Shown here: positions 7,301 through 13,528 of the stretch, in pieces
Layout of the letters: each line of letters opens with the position of its first letter
Position numbering within the stretch: the stretch's first letter is position 1
Source of the DNA: an uncultured Ruminococcus sp.
GTDB taxonomy: Bacteria; Bacillota; Clostridia; Oscillospirales; CAG-272
NCBI GenBank assembly: GCA_902766115.1
Contig: CACXCL010000233.1
Location: 1 to 14,110, forward strand
DNA length: 14,110 bases
Direction: 5' to 3'
Notes under the pieces: model-generated
Seen by the model: only the letters and a program-made list of their open reading frames with translations
Told to the model about the DNA's origin: nothing
Databases searched by the model: none
Translations under genes and position numbers: made by a program

Positions 7301-8679
7301 CGGCTCTTCTTCGCGCCGAGGAGATACTGTCCGACCCCGCCATAGCCGACAACAATCACCTGAAGGTCATGATATTCCTGACGGACGGCGAGCCCAACAG
7401 GATCATCGATGAAGACGGCGTGATCAGAGCGGAGACCGGGGATCACACGTATACTGAAAACAAGTTTGTATCGTTTGTCGAGGCGCATCCCAACATGGTC
7501 CCGTATATTGTAGGAATATCGCCCGACGCAAACAGCGGCGCCGCGTACAACACTCTGTCCTCCATCGCCGAGAGAGCGCACCTCACCTATTATCCCGCGG
7601 ATGACGCGGATTATTTGCAGACTGTTCTTCACACGATCATCGAAAGAAGCAAGTTTTCTCTGGTGCAGATAGTCGACGAGTTGAGTGAATATGTAGAATT
7701 CTACGGCGAAAACCCGGATGTTAAAGTGGTAAGGACAGACTCCGACGGGAATGAAACGACTGTCTGGGAGAACGGCGGTCCGACTGAGCTGAATTACGAC
7801 GCGGGCGGCAATCCCATAATACAAAGCGTCGATTATGAGCCCGGAGACGGAGATCCTTCGACCGGGACCGTCAAGGTGACGTTCAACCCCGAATGTCTGC
7901 TGGACGGGGAAAACACTTTTGTCCTGTCGTTCAACGTAAAGCTCAACGAGCACGCAAAAGAGGTCTTCGCCGCCGACGGCTACGACGCGACGGGAGACGA
8001 AGGCACAGATTACGGGGAAAACGGCACAAGCTCCGGAAAGGACGGCTTTTACTCGAACGATGACGCGTACATCACGTTTACGGCGTATGACATCGGCCAT
8101 AAAACGGAGTACCCTCATCCTGTGGTCCAGACAACCGCCGTTGATTTTGAGATCGTCAAAATCAGCGCCTCCGACGGGAGCATGCTCCCGGGCGCCGAGT
8201 TCGACCTGTACAGATCCGTGGGGCAGGAATACGAGGGGGCGACTCTCATCCCCGGCCTGACGGGAGAGTTCGGCAAGAGGATTAATACCGCGCCTCTGGT
8301 GACGGACGAAGACGGGAAAACCGACGTGCTGACTCTTGTCCCGGGACGGTATTACCTTGTCGAAAGGCGTGCCCCCGACGGATACTATCCCGTAAGCAAG
8401 CCCATTGTCTTTGACCTGACACGGGACGGCGTCACATCGGTCGCCGGAGAACAGTATGCGGATAACGCGGAGCCGTTTACGGACCCCGATTCTGACGTTG
8501 TCGGTATCGAGGTGACGAACAACACGTCTCATCATCTCCCGGACACCGGCGGCTCGGGGGAAGAAACAGTCATATTCAGCGGATTGCTGCTTACGGCAGG
8601 CGCTTTGATATGTGGATACGTCGTTTACAAACGAGAAAGGAGGGCTTTGAGCAAAGACACTCATATCCCGGAAAGATAA
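4336..8679 (+). CDS. Pilus tip adhesin: Cys/His repeats, degenerate CHAP-like domain, Cna_B, trefoil-like domain, VWA, LPDTG sorting signal
   Basis: This 1447-residue surface protein is the probable pilus tip. After a basic n-region come a hydrophobic export segment (27-50) and seven C-x(4-13)-H-x-H-x3-C repeats (56-196). A CHAP/NlpC-like domain (about 217-372) shows SVARSQLGY, TRYGDRYGDPYGDW and QKGDVILTDGDEDG, but has Asn267 and Cys326 where the catalytic Cys and His are expected. An acidic linker and a beta domain ending HFSVYG (537-542) follow, then a Cna_B-like domain (about 556-640) and a possible beta-trefoil (about 657-795). The VWA domain (about 860-1105) has MIDAS residues D867-x-S869-x-S871, T985 and D1017. 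A C-terminal Cna_B domain has K1275, E1343 and N1395/1396 as isopeptide candidates. LPDTG (1401-1405), a membrane span and a basic tail end the protein. AAGGAG at 4322-4327 is 8 nt before the ATG. Tip placement follows from the VWA domain and size, as in RrgA-type pilins. Confidence 0.88.
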   Translation: MRSDFQLSQHAETIYRDRLKKRKKRRIVVILAWIVAFCTSYMLIIPTITLEKKPPCGMEEHTHDDGCFTVEEHLVCPREEHVHTDGCYEERDVLICATPEHPAHKHDETCYEDEKVLVCPLDESEDHKHGDECYEIRRVLVCGMEESEGHIHDDSCYEKRNVLVCGKDEHIHDGSCYESETVLSCGKEEHVHSEGCYASGGEDGEENGDVLPDAGLTGNRRDDVASVARSQLGYKESDEDFIRDADGERRGFTRYGDRYGDPYGDWNAAFVAFCMERAGVEEFPGYGKLTGEGICDEDLFIPPDGYTPQKGDVILTDGDEDGLPDCCGVVIETEDGDGALSISSIEGDLSDAVGIVTHLSDDDDIIGYIVLPEPVTDPDASDEATEIETGPAEEPNTTDGVVAETEEKKEETVSLSCVSESGIVVTVTGPASSFPNDGKGIQFVAEELSGSPDDLGPLEKYDELENALENGCGDCSVYLFDLKLVSDGVETEPTGPVCVSFEGFDKKIDSAYHLGETSTKLDTQETDGGEISFVTGHFSVYGLVSEPDRDITEPEDETMSLEVKKVWTDTWDEHDPVTMTLFLRGPDGETVPTGRALTLDEEGGWSDVFDELDAPSEGWSYFVVESPVDGYIAQYGSIKPAQSHEGEIWVPVPDNAMTDGGTYVFCTTYGNNRYLLNKGTGSDLSATTATYGGSIEIGGATYPSYLTNVASTAVFSAEAQGDGFLLRNTSSGQYLNGATFTSQIGSATPYIVDSNLLSCAKGYLYLNYWYGNAGFRLTSYRQRASSFQLYELFPEPEASAYTTTVKNTKIYPSQGIIDPKPELHKTIDYLGDDGNNPDTDLSGEDYYRLYLDVIGSHQPVDLLIVADASSSMNYPLSGGTTRQEALDRIVNGTILSGSGAGATRDSDGIIYNFLHMHPENNVAVTCFAGGWNEVNTGTYEGTKDRFNPITMDWTSLSGMPNGGASAQDCYASVVNTGTPGSANGTNYTSALLRAEEILSDPAIADNNHLKVMIFLTDGEPNRIIDEDGVIRAETGDHTYTENKFVSFVEAHPNMVPYIVGISPDANSGAAYNTLSSIAERAHLTYYPADDADYLQTVLHTIIERSKFSLVQIVDELSEYVEFYGENPDVKVVRTDSDGNETTVWENGGPTELNYDAGGNPIIQSVDYEPGDGDPSTGTVKVTFNPECLLDGENTFVLSFNVKLNEHAKEVFAADGYDATGDEGTDYGENGTSSGKDGFYSNDDAYITFTAYDIGHKTEYPHPVVQTTAVDFEIVKISASDGSMLPGAEFDLYRSVGQEYEGATLIPGLTGEFGKRINTAPLVTDEDGKTDVLTLVPGRYYLVERRAPDGYYPVSKPIVFDLTRDGVTSVAGEQYADNAEPFTDPDSDVVGIEVTNNTSHHLPDTGGSGEETVIFSGLLLTAGALICGYVVYKRERRALSKDTHIPER

Positions 8680-8733
8680 AAAAGAGCGACGTATCATAAA
8701 AAACAAAAAACAAGAAAAGGAAGGAAACCGGAA

Positions 8734-10386
8734 ATGAAAAGAATGAAAAAGATCCTGTCAGTCATCATGATCGCAGCAATGCTGCTCATGCTCGGCGTCC
8801 ATGCGGCCGCCACCCAGACCGTTACGGTCGGAACGGGAACGGGGAGCATCACCGTAACAAACGCGACTGAGGGAAAAACCTACAGGCTTTATAAGCTGTT
8901 CGACGCAACGTACAGCGACGACGCAGTCTCGTATTCCTACACCAAAACAGAGATTGAAGACGCGTTGTTCGACCTTCTGACGTCAGACGGAAGTCCGTTT
9001 GTCCTGACACAGGTCCTTGATACGGACACTTATGTTGTCACGACCGAGGCGACAGCCTCCGATATAAGCGACTGGATCAAGAGCAATCTCACGGAGAATG
9101 ACGGGATCCTGACCGACGGCGACGTTCTGAAGGCGATCACAAGCGCGGAAGCGACCGAATCGGAGATCAAATTTGACGAGCTGGCTTTCGGGTATTACTT
9201 CATCACCAGCACTTTGGGTACGACGATCACCATCGACAGCAACACGCCCGACAAGAGCGTGATCGACAAAAACCAGGGACCTTCATGGGACGTTGACAAC
9301 GAGGGAAGCGGAAAGGTCATAACTGCTGACAGCAACAAGACGTATGAAAACGGAACTCAGGAAAACTCGGTCAACGTCGGGGACGTGGTCAATTTCCTGA
9401 TCGGAGTGAACACGACGAATTATAACGGGGATCAGGCCATAGTCGAGTATTACATAAACGACTCGCTCGGCAAAGGGTTTGAGTATGATCGTGACAGCCT
9501 TGTCGTGAAGATAGGAGACGTTACTCTGACCCGGGTCGATGCGGATCCCGTGGTCGGAGCAAGTTACACCGTGGAATGGAACGAGGAGGACAATTCCTTC
9601 AGGATAACCGTTCCCTGGTACGATGAAGACGGAGAAGTATTCGCGTCGGAGAACGCAAACAATACCATCTCCGTGACCTACTCCGCGACTCTCGTCGATA
9701 ACGACGATACGGTCTACGCGGGAGAAGGCAACAAGAACACCGCGACGTTCGATTACAGGGATACGAGCGATGAGCCGAATCCGGGCGGCGAGCCCTATCA
9801 TACGACCGATGAAAAAGAGACCACCACGTATACCTTCGCCCTCGGATTTACCAAAATCGACGGGAAGACAAAGCAGCCACTTGCCGGCGCGGAATTCCGC
9901 CTGAAGAATGCGGCGGGTAAATACATCACCGCGACCGGATCGAACGGGGATTACGTTTACAGCGGGACAGCCGACGATGTAAACGGAGCCACGACTTTCA
10001 CGACCGACGGCAACGGTCAGCTGATCGTCAAGGGCGTAGCCGAAGGCACGTATACGGTCATGGAGACCAAGGCGCCGGACGGATATAATCAGCTCGCCTC
10101 TCCCGTAACCGTCAGCGCTTCGATAATCGAGTCCAGCACCTACAGCACAACGTATACCACGTATTACGACGCGGATGGCAACGTTGTCGAAACCGCGCAG
10201 GAAGACGGGACCACCCTTACTCGCACCTATGATGTGTCCGCGGTGGACCTGGTGATCGAAAACAACGCGGGGACCGTCCTCCCGGGCACCGGCGGCATCG
10301 GTACGGGGATATTCTATATCGTAGGCGGTCTGCTGGTAGTCGGAGCCGTTGTCGTCTTGATCACGCGCAAGCGTCTGAAAGGCTGA
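8734..10386 (+). CDS. Major (backbone) pilin, LPGTG-anchored, isopeptide-domain type
   Basis: This 550-residue protein is the likely shaft subunit of the sortase-assembled pilus. The signal peptide (1-25) ends HAAATQ with an Ala-X-Ala site. An N-terminal domain (about 28-170) is followed by a fimbrial isopeptide (D2-like) domain (about 205-345) and a Cna_B domain (about 366-512). In the Cna_B domain K374 (FTKID), E444 (METKAPDGY) and N510/N511 are the expected isopeptide triad. The sorting signal is LPGTG (516-520), then a hydrophobic span and the tail RKRLKG. The classical YPK pilin motif is absent. The best candidate nucleophile is K194 (GSGKVI) after a KNQGP block (179-183), at the usual domain boundary. 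A purine-rich leader with GGAAGG at 8719-8724 precedes the ATG. Its size, position before the class C sortase and single Cna_B domain identify it as the backbone rather than an accessory subunit. Confidence 0.88.
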   Translation: MKRMKKILSVIMIAAMLLMLGVHAAATQTVTVGTGTGSITVTNATEGKTYRLYKLFDATYSDDAVSYSYTKTEIEDALFDLLTSDGSPFVLTQVLDTDTYVVTTEATASDISDWIKSNLTENDGILTDGDVLKAITSAEATESEIKFDELAFGYYFITSTLGTTITIDSNTPDKSVIDKNQGPSWDVDNEGSGKVITADSNKTYENGTQENSVNVGDVVNFLIGVNTTNYNGDQAIVEYYINDSLGKGFEYDRDSLVVKIGDVTLTRVDADPVVGASYTVEWNEEDNSFRITVPWYDEDGEVFASENANNTISVTYSATLVDNDDTVYAGEGNKNTATFDYRDTSDEPNPGGEPYHTTDEKETTTYTFALGFTKIDGKTKQPLAGAEFRLKNAAGKYITATGSNGDYVYSGTADDVNGATTFTTDGNGQLIVKGVAEGTYTVMETKAPDGYNQLASPVTVSASIIESSTYSTTYTTYYDADGNVVETAQEDGTTLTRTYDVSAVDLVIENNAGTVLPGTGGIGTGIFYIVGGLLVVGAVVVLITRKRLKG

Positions 10387-10418
10387 AAGTAAAACTTTTG
10401 CCCTATCACGAACCTATT

Positions 10419-10447
10419 GCTGTGCCCGGACCGAACCCGGGCACAGC
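10419..10447 (+). promoter_or_regulatory. Intercistronic mRNA hairpin between backbone pilin and class C sortase
   Basis: GCTGTGCCCGG (10419-10429) and CCGGGCACAGC (10437-10447) form a perfect 11-bp stem with a 7-nt loop. No T run follows; the sortase ribosome site (AAGGGGA, from 10451) starts four nt later. It is therefore probably not a full intrinsic terminator. It may protect the pilin mRNA 3' end, cause partial termination, or limit sortase translation, so that pilin exceeds sortase. Confidence 0.65.
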
Positions 10448-10462
10448 GGCAAGGGGAACTCT

Positions 10463-11338
10463 ATGAGAAAGATAATCGTTAGTCTGGTTTTGGTTCTTAC
10501 TCTTCTGATAGGGGTCTCTTTGCTGCTGTACCCGACTGTGAGCAATTGGTGGAACTCGACAAAGCAGACGAGGATCATCCGCGATTATGCAAAGGCCGTC
10601 GAGGATCTTTCGGATTCCGAATATGAGGAATTGATCGAATCAGCGCGTCGGTACAACGAAAGTCTGCTTACAAAGCCGGACAGATACGAAATGAACAAAG
10701 AGGAAAAAGCCGGGTATATGTCTCAGCTCAACGTCAAGGGAAACGGTGCGATCGGGTACGTCGATATCCCGAAAATCGGGGTCTCGATGCCCATATACCA
10801 CACCACCGATACCGACATTCTCCAGTTTGCGGCGGGGCATATACCGGGGACGTCCCTCCCCGTGGGAGGACCGGGAACTCATTGCGCCATTTCGGGCCAT
10901 CGCGGTCTTCCGTCCGCAAAGCTTTTTACGGATATAGACAAGCTTAAAGAGGGAGACGTGTTCTACATCAGCGTTTTGAAAAACAGGCTTGCGTACAAGG
11001 TCGACAAGATCCTTATCGAAGATCCCGAAAACATGGAAGCCCTGGAGATCGACGAGTGGGCGGATTACGTTACTCTCGTCACCTGTACTCCGTACGGCGT
11101 CAATACGCACAGGCTTCTCGTGCGGGGAAGCAGGACGGATACGGAAGAGAAAGAAGGTACGGTCTACTCGACGTCTGACGCCATTCAGATCGATCCGATC
11201 CTCGTTGCGCCGTTTGTGGCGGTGCCGCTTGTGGCGCTTCTTTCGGTACTGATAACCGTAGATAACAGAAAACGGTCCCTGTCGGCAAAAGCGAGAATGA
11301 ATGTAAGAAAGGGAAAAGAACATGATAAGACATTGTAA
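10463..11338 (+). CDS. srtC: Class C (pilus-polymerising) sortase
   Basis: This 291-residue membrane transpeptidase cleaves LPXTG motifs and links the pilin carboxyl end to a Lys of the next subunit. It has an N-terminal span (about 4-24), a helical lid region (35-90) and the class C core IGYVDIPKIGVSMPIYH (97-113). The active site comprises His146 in SGHRGLPSAKLF, Cys208 in TLVTCTPYG and Arg217 in THRLLVRG. A second span (about 245-266) and a basic tail complete the typical class C layout. The usual Asp-Pro-Phe/Trp lid motif is not visible; the equivalent stretch reads TKPDRYEMNKEEK (70-82). AAGGGGA lies 6 nt before the ATG. The 3' end overlaps the minor pilin gene by 17 nt. It follows the backbone pilin directly, the standard order in pilus islands. 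Confidence 0.93.
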   Translation: MRKIIVSLVLVLTLLIGVSLLLYPTVSNWWNSTKQTRIIRDYAKAVEDLSDSEYEELIESARRYNESLLTKPDRYEMNKEEKAGYMSQLNVKGNGAIGYVDIPKIGVSMPIYHTTDTDILQFAAGHIPGTSLPVGGPGTHCAISGHRGLPSAKLFTDIDKLKEGDVFYISVLKNRLAYKVDKILIEDPENMEALEIDEWADYVTLVTCTPYGVNTHRLLVRGSRTDTEEKEGTVYSTSDAIQIDPILVAPFVAVPLVALLSVLITVDNRKRSLSAKARMNVRKGKEHDKTL

Positions 11339-12257
11339 ACGGCTGATAGCGATCAGCTTGGTAGTCGTATTTATTTGCGCCTTTGCCCCGGCGGGTCCTG
11401 CGCTGGCGGCAGACGGAAATGATTGTTCTTTGACAGTGGTATACAGCGGGGAGAGGGGTCCTGTTTCCGGCTCGTCTTTTTCGATCCGGCAGATCGGCAG
11501 CACGGGCGAAGACGGAAAGCTTACGATCAACGAGCCGTTCTCAGGGTATTCTTTGGACTTTGATCAGACGGACGCGGGCGGATGGAGGATTCTCGCAAAT
11601 ACGCTCGAGGCATACATCCTGCGGGACCGCGTCCCGGCGTCAGATCAAAAAACGACCGATCAGAACGGGAAACTATCCTTCACCGGTCTCCCCCGGGGAC
11701 TTTACCTGCTTTCGGGGGAGAGAGCGGAGGTCGACGGCTTCTCTTATACGCCCGAACCCATGTTTATCATCCTTCCGGGCGAAGGCGAGGGAGAACCGGA
11801 ATACGATGTGGTCGTCGAACCGAAAAAAGAGGTCGTTCCGCTGACGGAAGAAGAGAAAATAACCGTTTCGGTGATAAAAGTATGGAATGACGGAGGAAAC
11901 TCCGCGGACAGGCCCGCGGAGATTGAGGTGGACCTTTTCTGCGACGGTGAGCGGTACGACTCCGCCGTGCTTGACAACGTGTGTCGCTGGCGAGCAAAGT
12001 GGGAGGACCTTGACCCGACAAAGAAATGGACTGTCGCCGAAAAAACGGTCCCGACCGGCTATAGGGTCTCCGTGGAACGTGAAAATACGCTGTTTGTCGT
12101 CACAAACACTCGGACGATAGTAAAGTCGGCTCACACCGACGAGCCGAAACTCCCCCAGACGGGGATGCTCTTGTGGCCCGTTGCCGTCCTCGCAGTACTG
12201 GGCTCCGTTTCATTTCTGGCGGGGATGATCGTCACAAAGCGCTCTGACAAATCATGA
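11322..12257 (+). CDS. Minor (probably basal) pilin, LPQTG-anchored Cna_B protein
   Basis: This 311-residue secreted protein has a signal peptide (1-30, ALAAD cleavage region), a prealbumin-like N-terminal domain (about 33-165) with GKLSFTGLPRGLYLL, and a Cna_B domain (about 179-263). In the latter K186, E240 (VAEKTVPTGY) and N262 are the expected isopeptide residues. A short linker leads to LPQTG (277-281), a hydrophobic span and the tail KRSDKS. The small size, Cna_B content and position between the two sortases fit a basal subunit that joins the fibre to the wall. The start codon lies inside the sortase gene (17-nt overlap) with only a weak AAAGGG upstream, so translation is probably coupled. 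It could instead be an adhesive side subunit. Confidence 0.85.
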   Translation: MIRHCKRLIAISLVVVFICAFAPAGPALAADGNDCSLTVVYSGERGPVSGSSFSIRQIGSTGEDGKLTINEPFSGYSLDFDQTDAGGWRILANTLEAYILRDRVPASDQKTTDQNGKLSFTGLPRGLYLLSGERAEVDGFSYTPEPMFIILPGEGEGEPEYDVVVEPKKEVVPLTEEEKITVSVIKVWNDGGNSADRPAEIEVDLFCDGERYDSAVLDNVCRWRAKWEDLDPTKKWTVAEKTVPTGYRVSVERENTLFVVTNTRTIVKSAHTDEPKLPQTGMLLWPVAVLAVLGSVSFLAGMIVTKRSDKS

Positions 12258-12907
12258 AAAAGGCCAAAGCTTTTTTCCTCGGCCGCGTTCTGACGGTGAC
12301 GGGGATCGTGCTTCTGCTGTGTTCTCTTTCGCTTTTGATCTTCAACAAGATCAACGACGTGATCGTCGGCGACAAATCGAAACACGCCCTTGATCTGGTG
12401 CAGCAAAAGGTCGGCGCCGGATCCGGCACGGACGGCGCATTTACTGACGGCGACGGAGACACGGTACCCGTTTATCTGCTCGACCCCAATATCGAGATGC
12501 CCGTCGTTGTTGTCGAAGGAAGGGAATATATCGGCGTTCTCTCATTCCCCTCGTTAAAGCTTGAGCTGCCTGTTCTCAGCGAGTGGAGCTATGACGGGTT
12601 GAATATTGCCCCCTGCAGATACTCCGGATCGGTATATCTGAACAACATGGTTCTCGCAGCCCATAACTACGTCTCCCAGTTCGGGAGGATAAGTTCTCTT
12701 GACACGGGGGACGAGGTCGTTTTCACGGACATCGACGGCAACGTTTTCACGTATAAGGTCGCATCCGCGGAAGTTCTGTCGCCGTACAGCGTCAAGGAGA
12801 TGAAAAACAGCGAGTGGGACCTGACCCTGTTCACGTGCACTCTCGGCGGGAATCAGAGGACGACCGTGAGATGCGTCTCAACTGCCGATAACGCCTATGA
12901 AGAATAA
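12254..12907 (+). CDS. Second sortase, short single-span type (class D-like or unassigned), probable pilus anchoring enzyme
   Basis: This 217-residue sortase has one N-terminal membrane span (about 8-31) and no C-terminal span, unlike the class C enzyme upstream. A Gly/Asp-rich linker (53-70) precedes the catalytic domain with YIGVLSFPSLKLELPV (92-107), His137 in LAAHNYVSQFG and Cys195 in LFTCTLGG. Arg202 is the probable catalytic Arg, with R206 as the alternative. The APCRYSG segment (119-125) is a familiar feature of small clostridial sortases. Its start overlaps the stop of the minor pilin gene as ATGA and I see no clear ribosome site, so it depends on translational coupling. In a locus with a polymerising sortase, a second non-class-C enzyme is most simply the one that attaches the pilus or the LPQTG subunit to peptidoglycan; that role is inferred. 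Confidence 0.87.
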   Translation: MKKAKAFFLGRVLTVTGIVLLLCSLSLLIFNKINDVIVGDKSKHALDLVQQKVGAGSGTDGAFTDGDGDTVPVYLLDPNIEMPVVVVEGREYIGVLSFPSLKLELPVLSEWSYDGLNIAPCRYSGSVYLNNMVLAAHNYVSQFGRISSLDTGDEVVFTDIDGNVFTYKVASAEVLSPYSVKEMKNSEWDLTLFTCTLGGNQRTTVRCVSTADNAYEE

Positions 12908-13146
12908 AAGCTCCCGGGAAGGGCACGGACCCCGTCCGGCTGACGTTTAAAAACCACCGTGAGCGGAGCGAACGATTCCACCGGGGCGGAGTCTCGATTT
13001 CATCAACGGCGCGAGCCGTTGATTTTACCTTTTTGCCTCAAGGCGAAAGATTTCACCGGAACCCCGCGGGTCCGGATCCGTCCGTCTTTTTTTCGTATCC
13101 TGAAAAATGCGTCTCAAATGCAGAGTGTTCTTAAGGACAGTAAGTA
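12908..13146 (+). other. Non-coding, hairpin-rich region downstream of the pilus operon
   Basis: I find no credible gene here. There are several short hairpins: CGGAC/GTCCG at 12926-12938, the strong one at 13002-13023 listed separately, and CCGGA-CCC/GGG-TCCGG at 13056-13075, followed 11 nt later by seven T's (13087-13093). A 17-nt imperfect direct repeat (15 of 17 identical, GCGAACGATTCCACCGG versus GCGAAAGATTTCACCGG) occurs at 12968-12984 and 13043-13059. The stretch could be a decayed element or a structured 3' untranslated region. Confidence 0.4.
13002..13034 (+). terminator. Probable intrinsic terminator of the pilus operon
   Basis: ATCAACGGC (13002-13010), a GCGA tetraloop and GCCGTTGAT (13015-13023) form a perfect 9-bp stem. 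It is followed by TTTACCTTTTT, a broken U tract. It lies about 95 nt after the last sortase stop and is the first strong hairpin with a T-rich tail after the operon. Confidence 0.55.
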
Positions 13147-13196
13147 AAAACCGGCTGAGGTAAGGAAAGTTTATCCTTTTTTTCAGACGGTTTTTT
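13147..13196 (+). terminator. Rho-independent terminator
   Basis: AAAACCG-g-CTG (13147-13157) pairs with CAG-a-CGGTTTT (13184-13194), with an internal AAGGA/TCCTT helix (13162-13166 and 13174-13178). The stem runs into six T's (13191-13196). This is a second, stronger stop between the pilus operon and spoVT; the A-rich 5' arm could allow minus-strand use. Confidence 0.65.
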
Positions 13197-13228
13197 GTCG
13201 CATATCGGTTGAGGCGGGGATTTCAAAG

Positions 13229-13367
13229 GCGATATATTTTGCCTGACGGTAAAATGCGATATAACCGCTTTGCGGTTGCGATATATCTCGCTTCGCTCGA
13301 CGCGATATTATATTTGCCCGCCCTCGCTCAGCGAACATATCGCGCACCGAAGGGGGGCAAAAATCGC
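13229..13367. repeat. Palindromic interspersed element (GCGATATA-linked hairpins, MITE-like)
   Basis: GCGATAT occurs four times on the plus strand (starting at 13229, 13256, 13278 and 13302; spacing 27, 22 and 24) and once inverted (CATATCGC, 13336-13343). Between copies lie small hairpins: ATTTTGCC/GGTAAAAT (13236-13254) and AACCGC-TTT-GCGGTT (13263-13277). The ends are imperfect inverted repeats: GCGATATATTTTGCC (13229-13243) against GGCAAAAATCGC (13356-13367). No reading frame in it looks real. The style resembles short non-autonomous palindromic repeats scattered through gut clostridial genomes. I cannot name the family. Confidence 0.6.
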
Positions 13368-13395
13368 TGCCGGGCGTCCTTTAGGGCACCCGGCA
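13368..13395. repeat. Hairpin directly following the palindromic element
   Basis: TGCCGGG (13368-13374) pairs with CCCGGCA (13389-13395), and an inner 4-bp helix with one G:T pair closes a TTTA loop. It abuts the element's right end. The nearest T-rich stretch starts about 13 nt further on, so terminator function is doubtful. It may be part of the element. Confidence 0.45.
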
Positions 13396-13463
13396 TTCGT
13401 AGGCGCGTCTTCTTTTTCCCCCGGAATCGACCCGGACCGTCTGCCCGGTTTTTTGAATAATTA

Positions 13464-13492
13464 TCATAAAACCCCGCGCCCGGGACATACTA
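13464..13492 (+). promoter_or_regulatory. Putative sigma-G-type promoter of spoVT
   Basis: CATACTA at 13486-13492 matches the sigma-G -10 pattern (CATnnTA). Seventeen nt upstream, TCATA (13464-13468) fits the -35 pattern GnATA except for its first base. In Bacillus subtilis spoVT is transcribed by forespore sigma-G. No comparable sigma-A promoter is visible in this interval, although TATAAA overlaps the same spot. Confidence 0.45.
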
Positions 13493-13528
13493 TAAACGAT
13501 AAATCGGCAGAAAAAAGGAGAATTGGAA

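Noticed and set aside
7075..8706. 543-codon minus-strand open frame opposite the tip adhesin
   Set aside because: It lies opposite the VWA, Cna_B and LPDTG regions, which are clearly coding on the plus strand; no ribosome site or domain is seen.
8680..8733. Separate promoter for the backbone pilin in the A-rich gap
   Set aside because: TATCAT at 8692-8697 resembles a -10, but no -35 or extended TG accompanies it; the gap is better read as a purine-rich leader.
10419..10447. Intrinsic terminator splitting the pilus operon before the class C sortase
   Set aside because: The stem is strong but no T tract follows and the sortase ribosome site begins at once, so complete termination is unlikely.
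10478..10483. A further GTTAGT regulator site
   Set aside because: It is a single copy inside the sortase coding start, with no second repeat 11 bp away and no suitably placed -10 box.
12959..13147. 62-codon plus-strand frame after the last sortase
   Set aside because: It has a GTG start with no ribosome site, a basic unstructured translation, and crosses several hairpins; it is better read as non-coding.
13229..13309. CRISPR array, considered because of repeated GCGATATA units
   Set aside because: Repeats are only 7-8 nt, spacing is short and irregular, and the intervening sequences are themselves palindromes.
13209..13460. Open frames through the GCGATATA region
   Set aside because: They run through the palindromic repeat and have no ribosome site or recognisable protein features.
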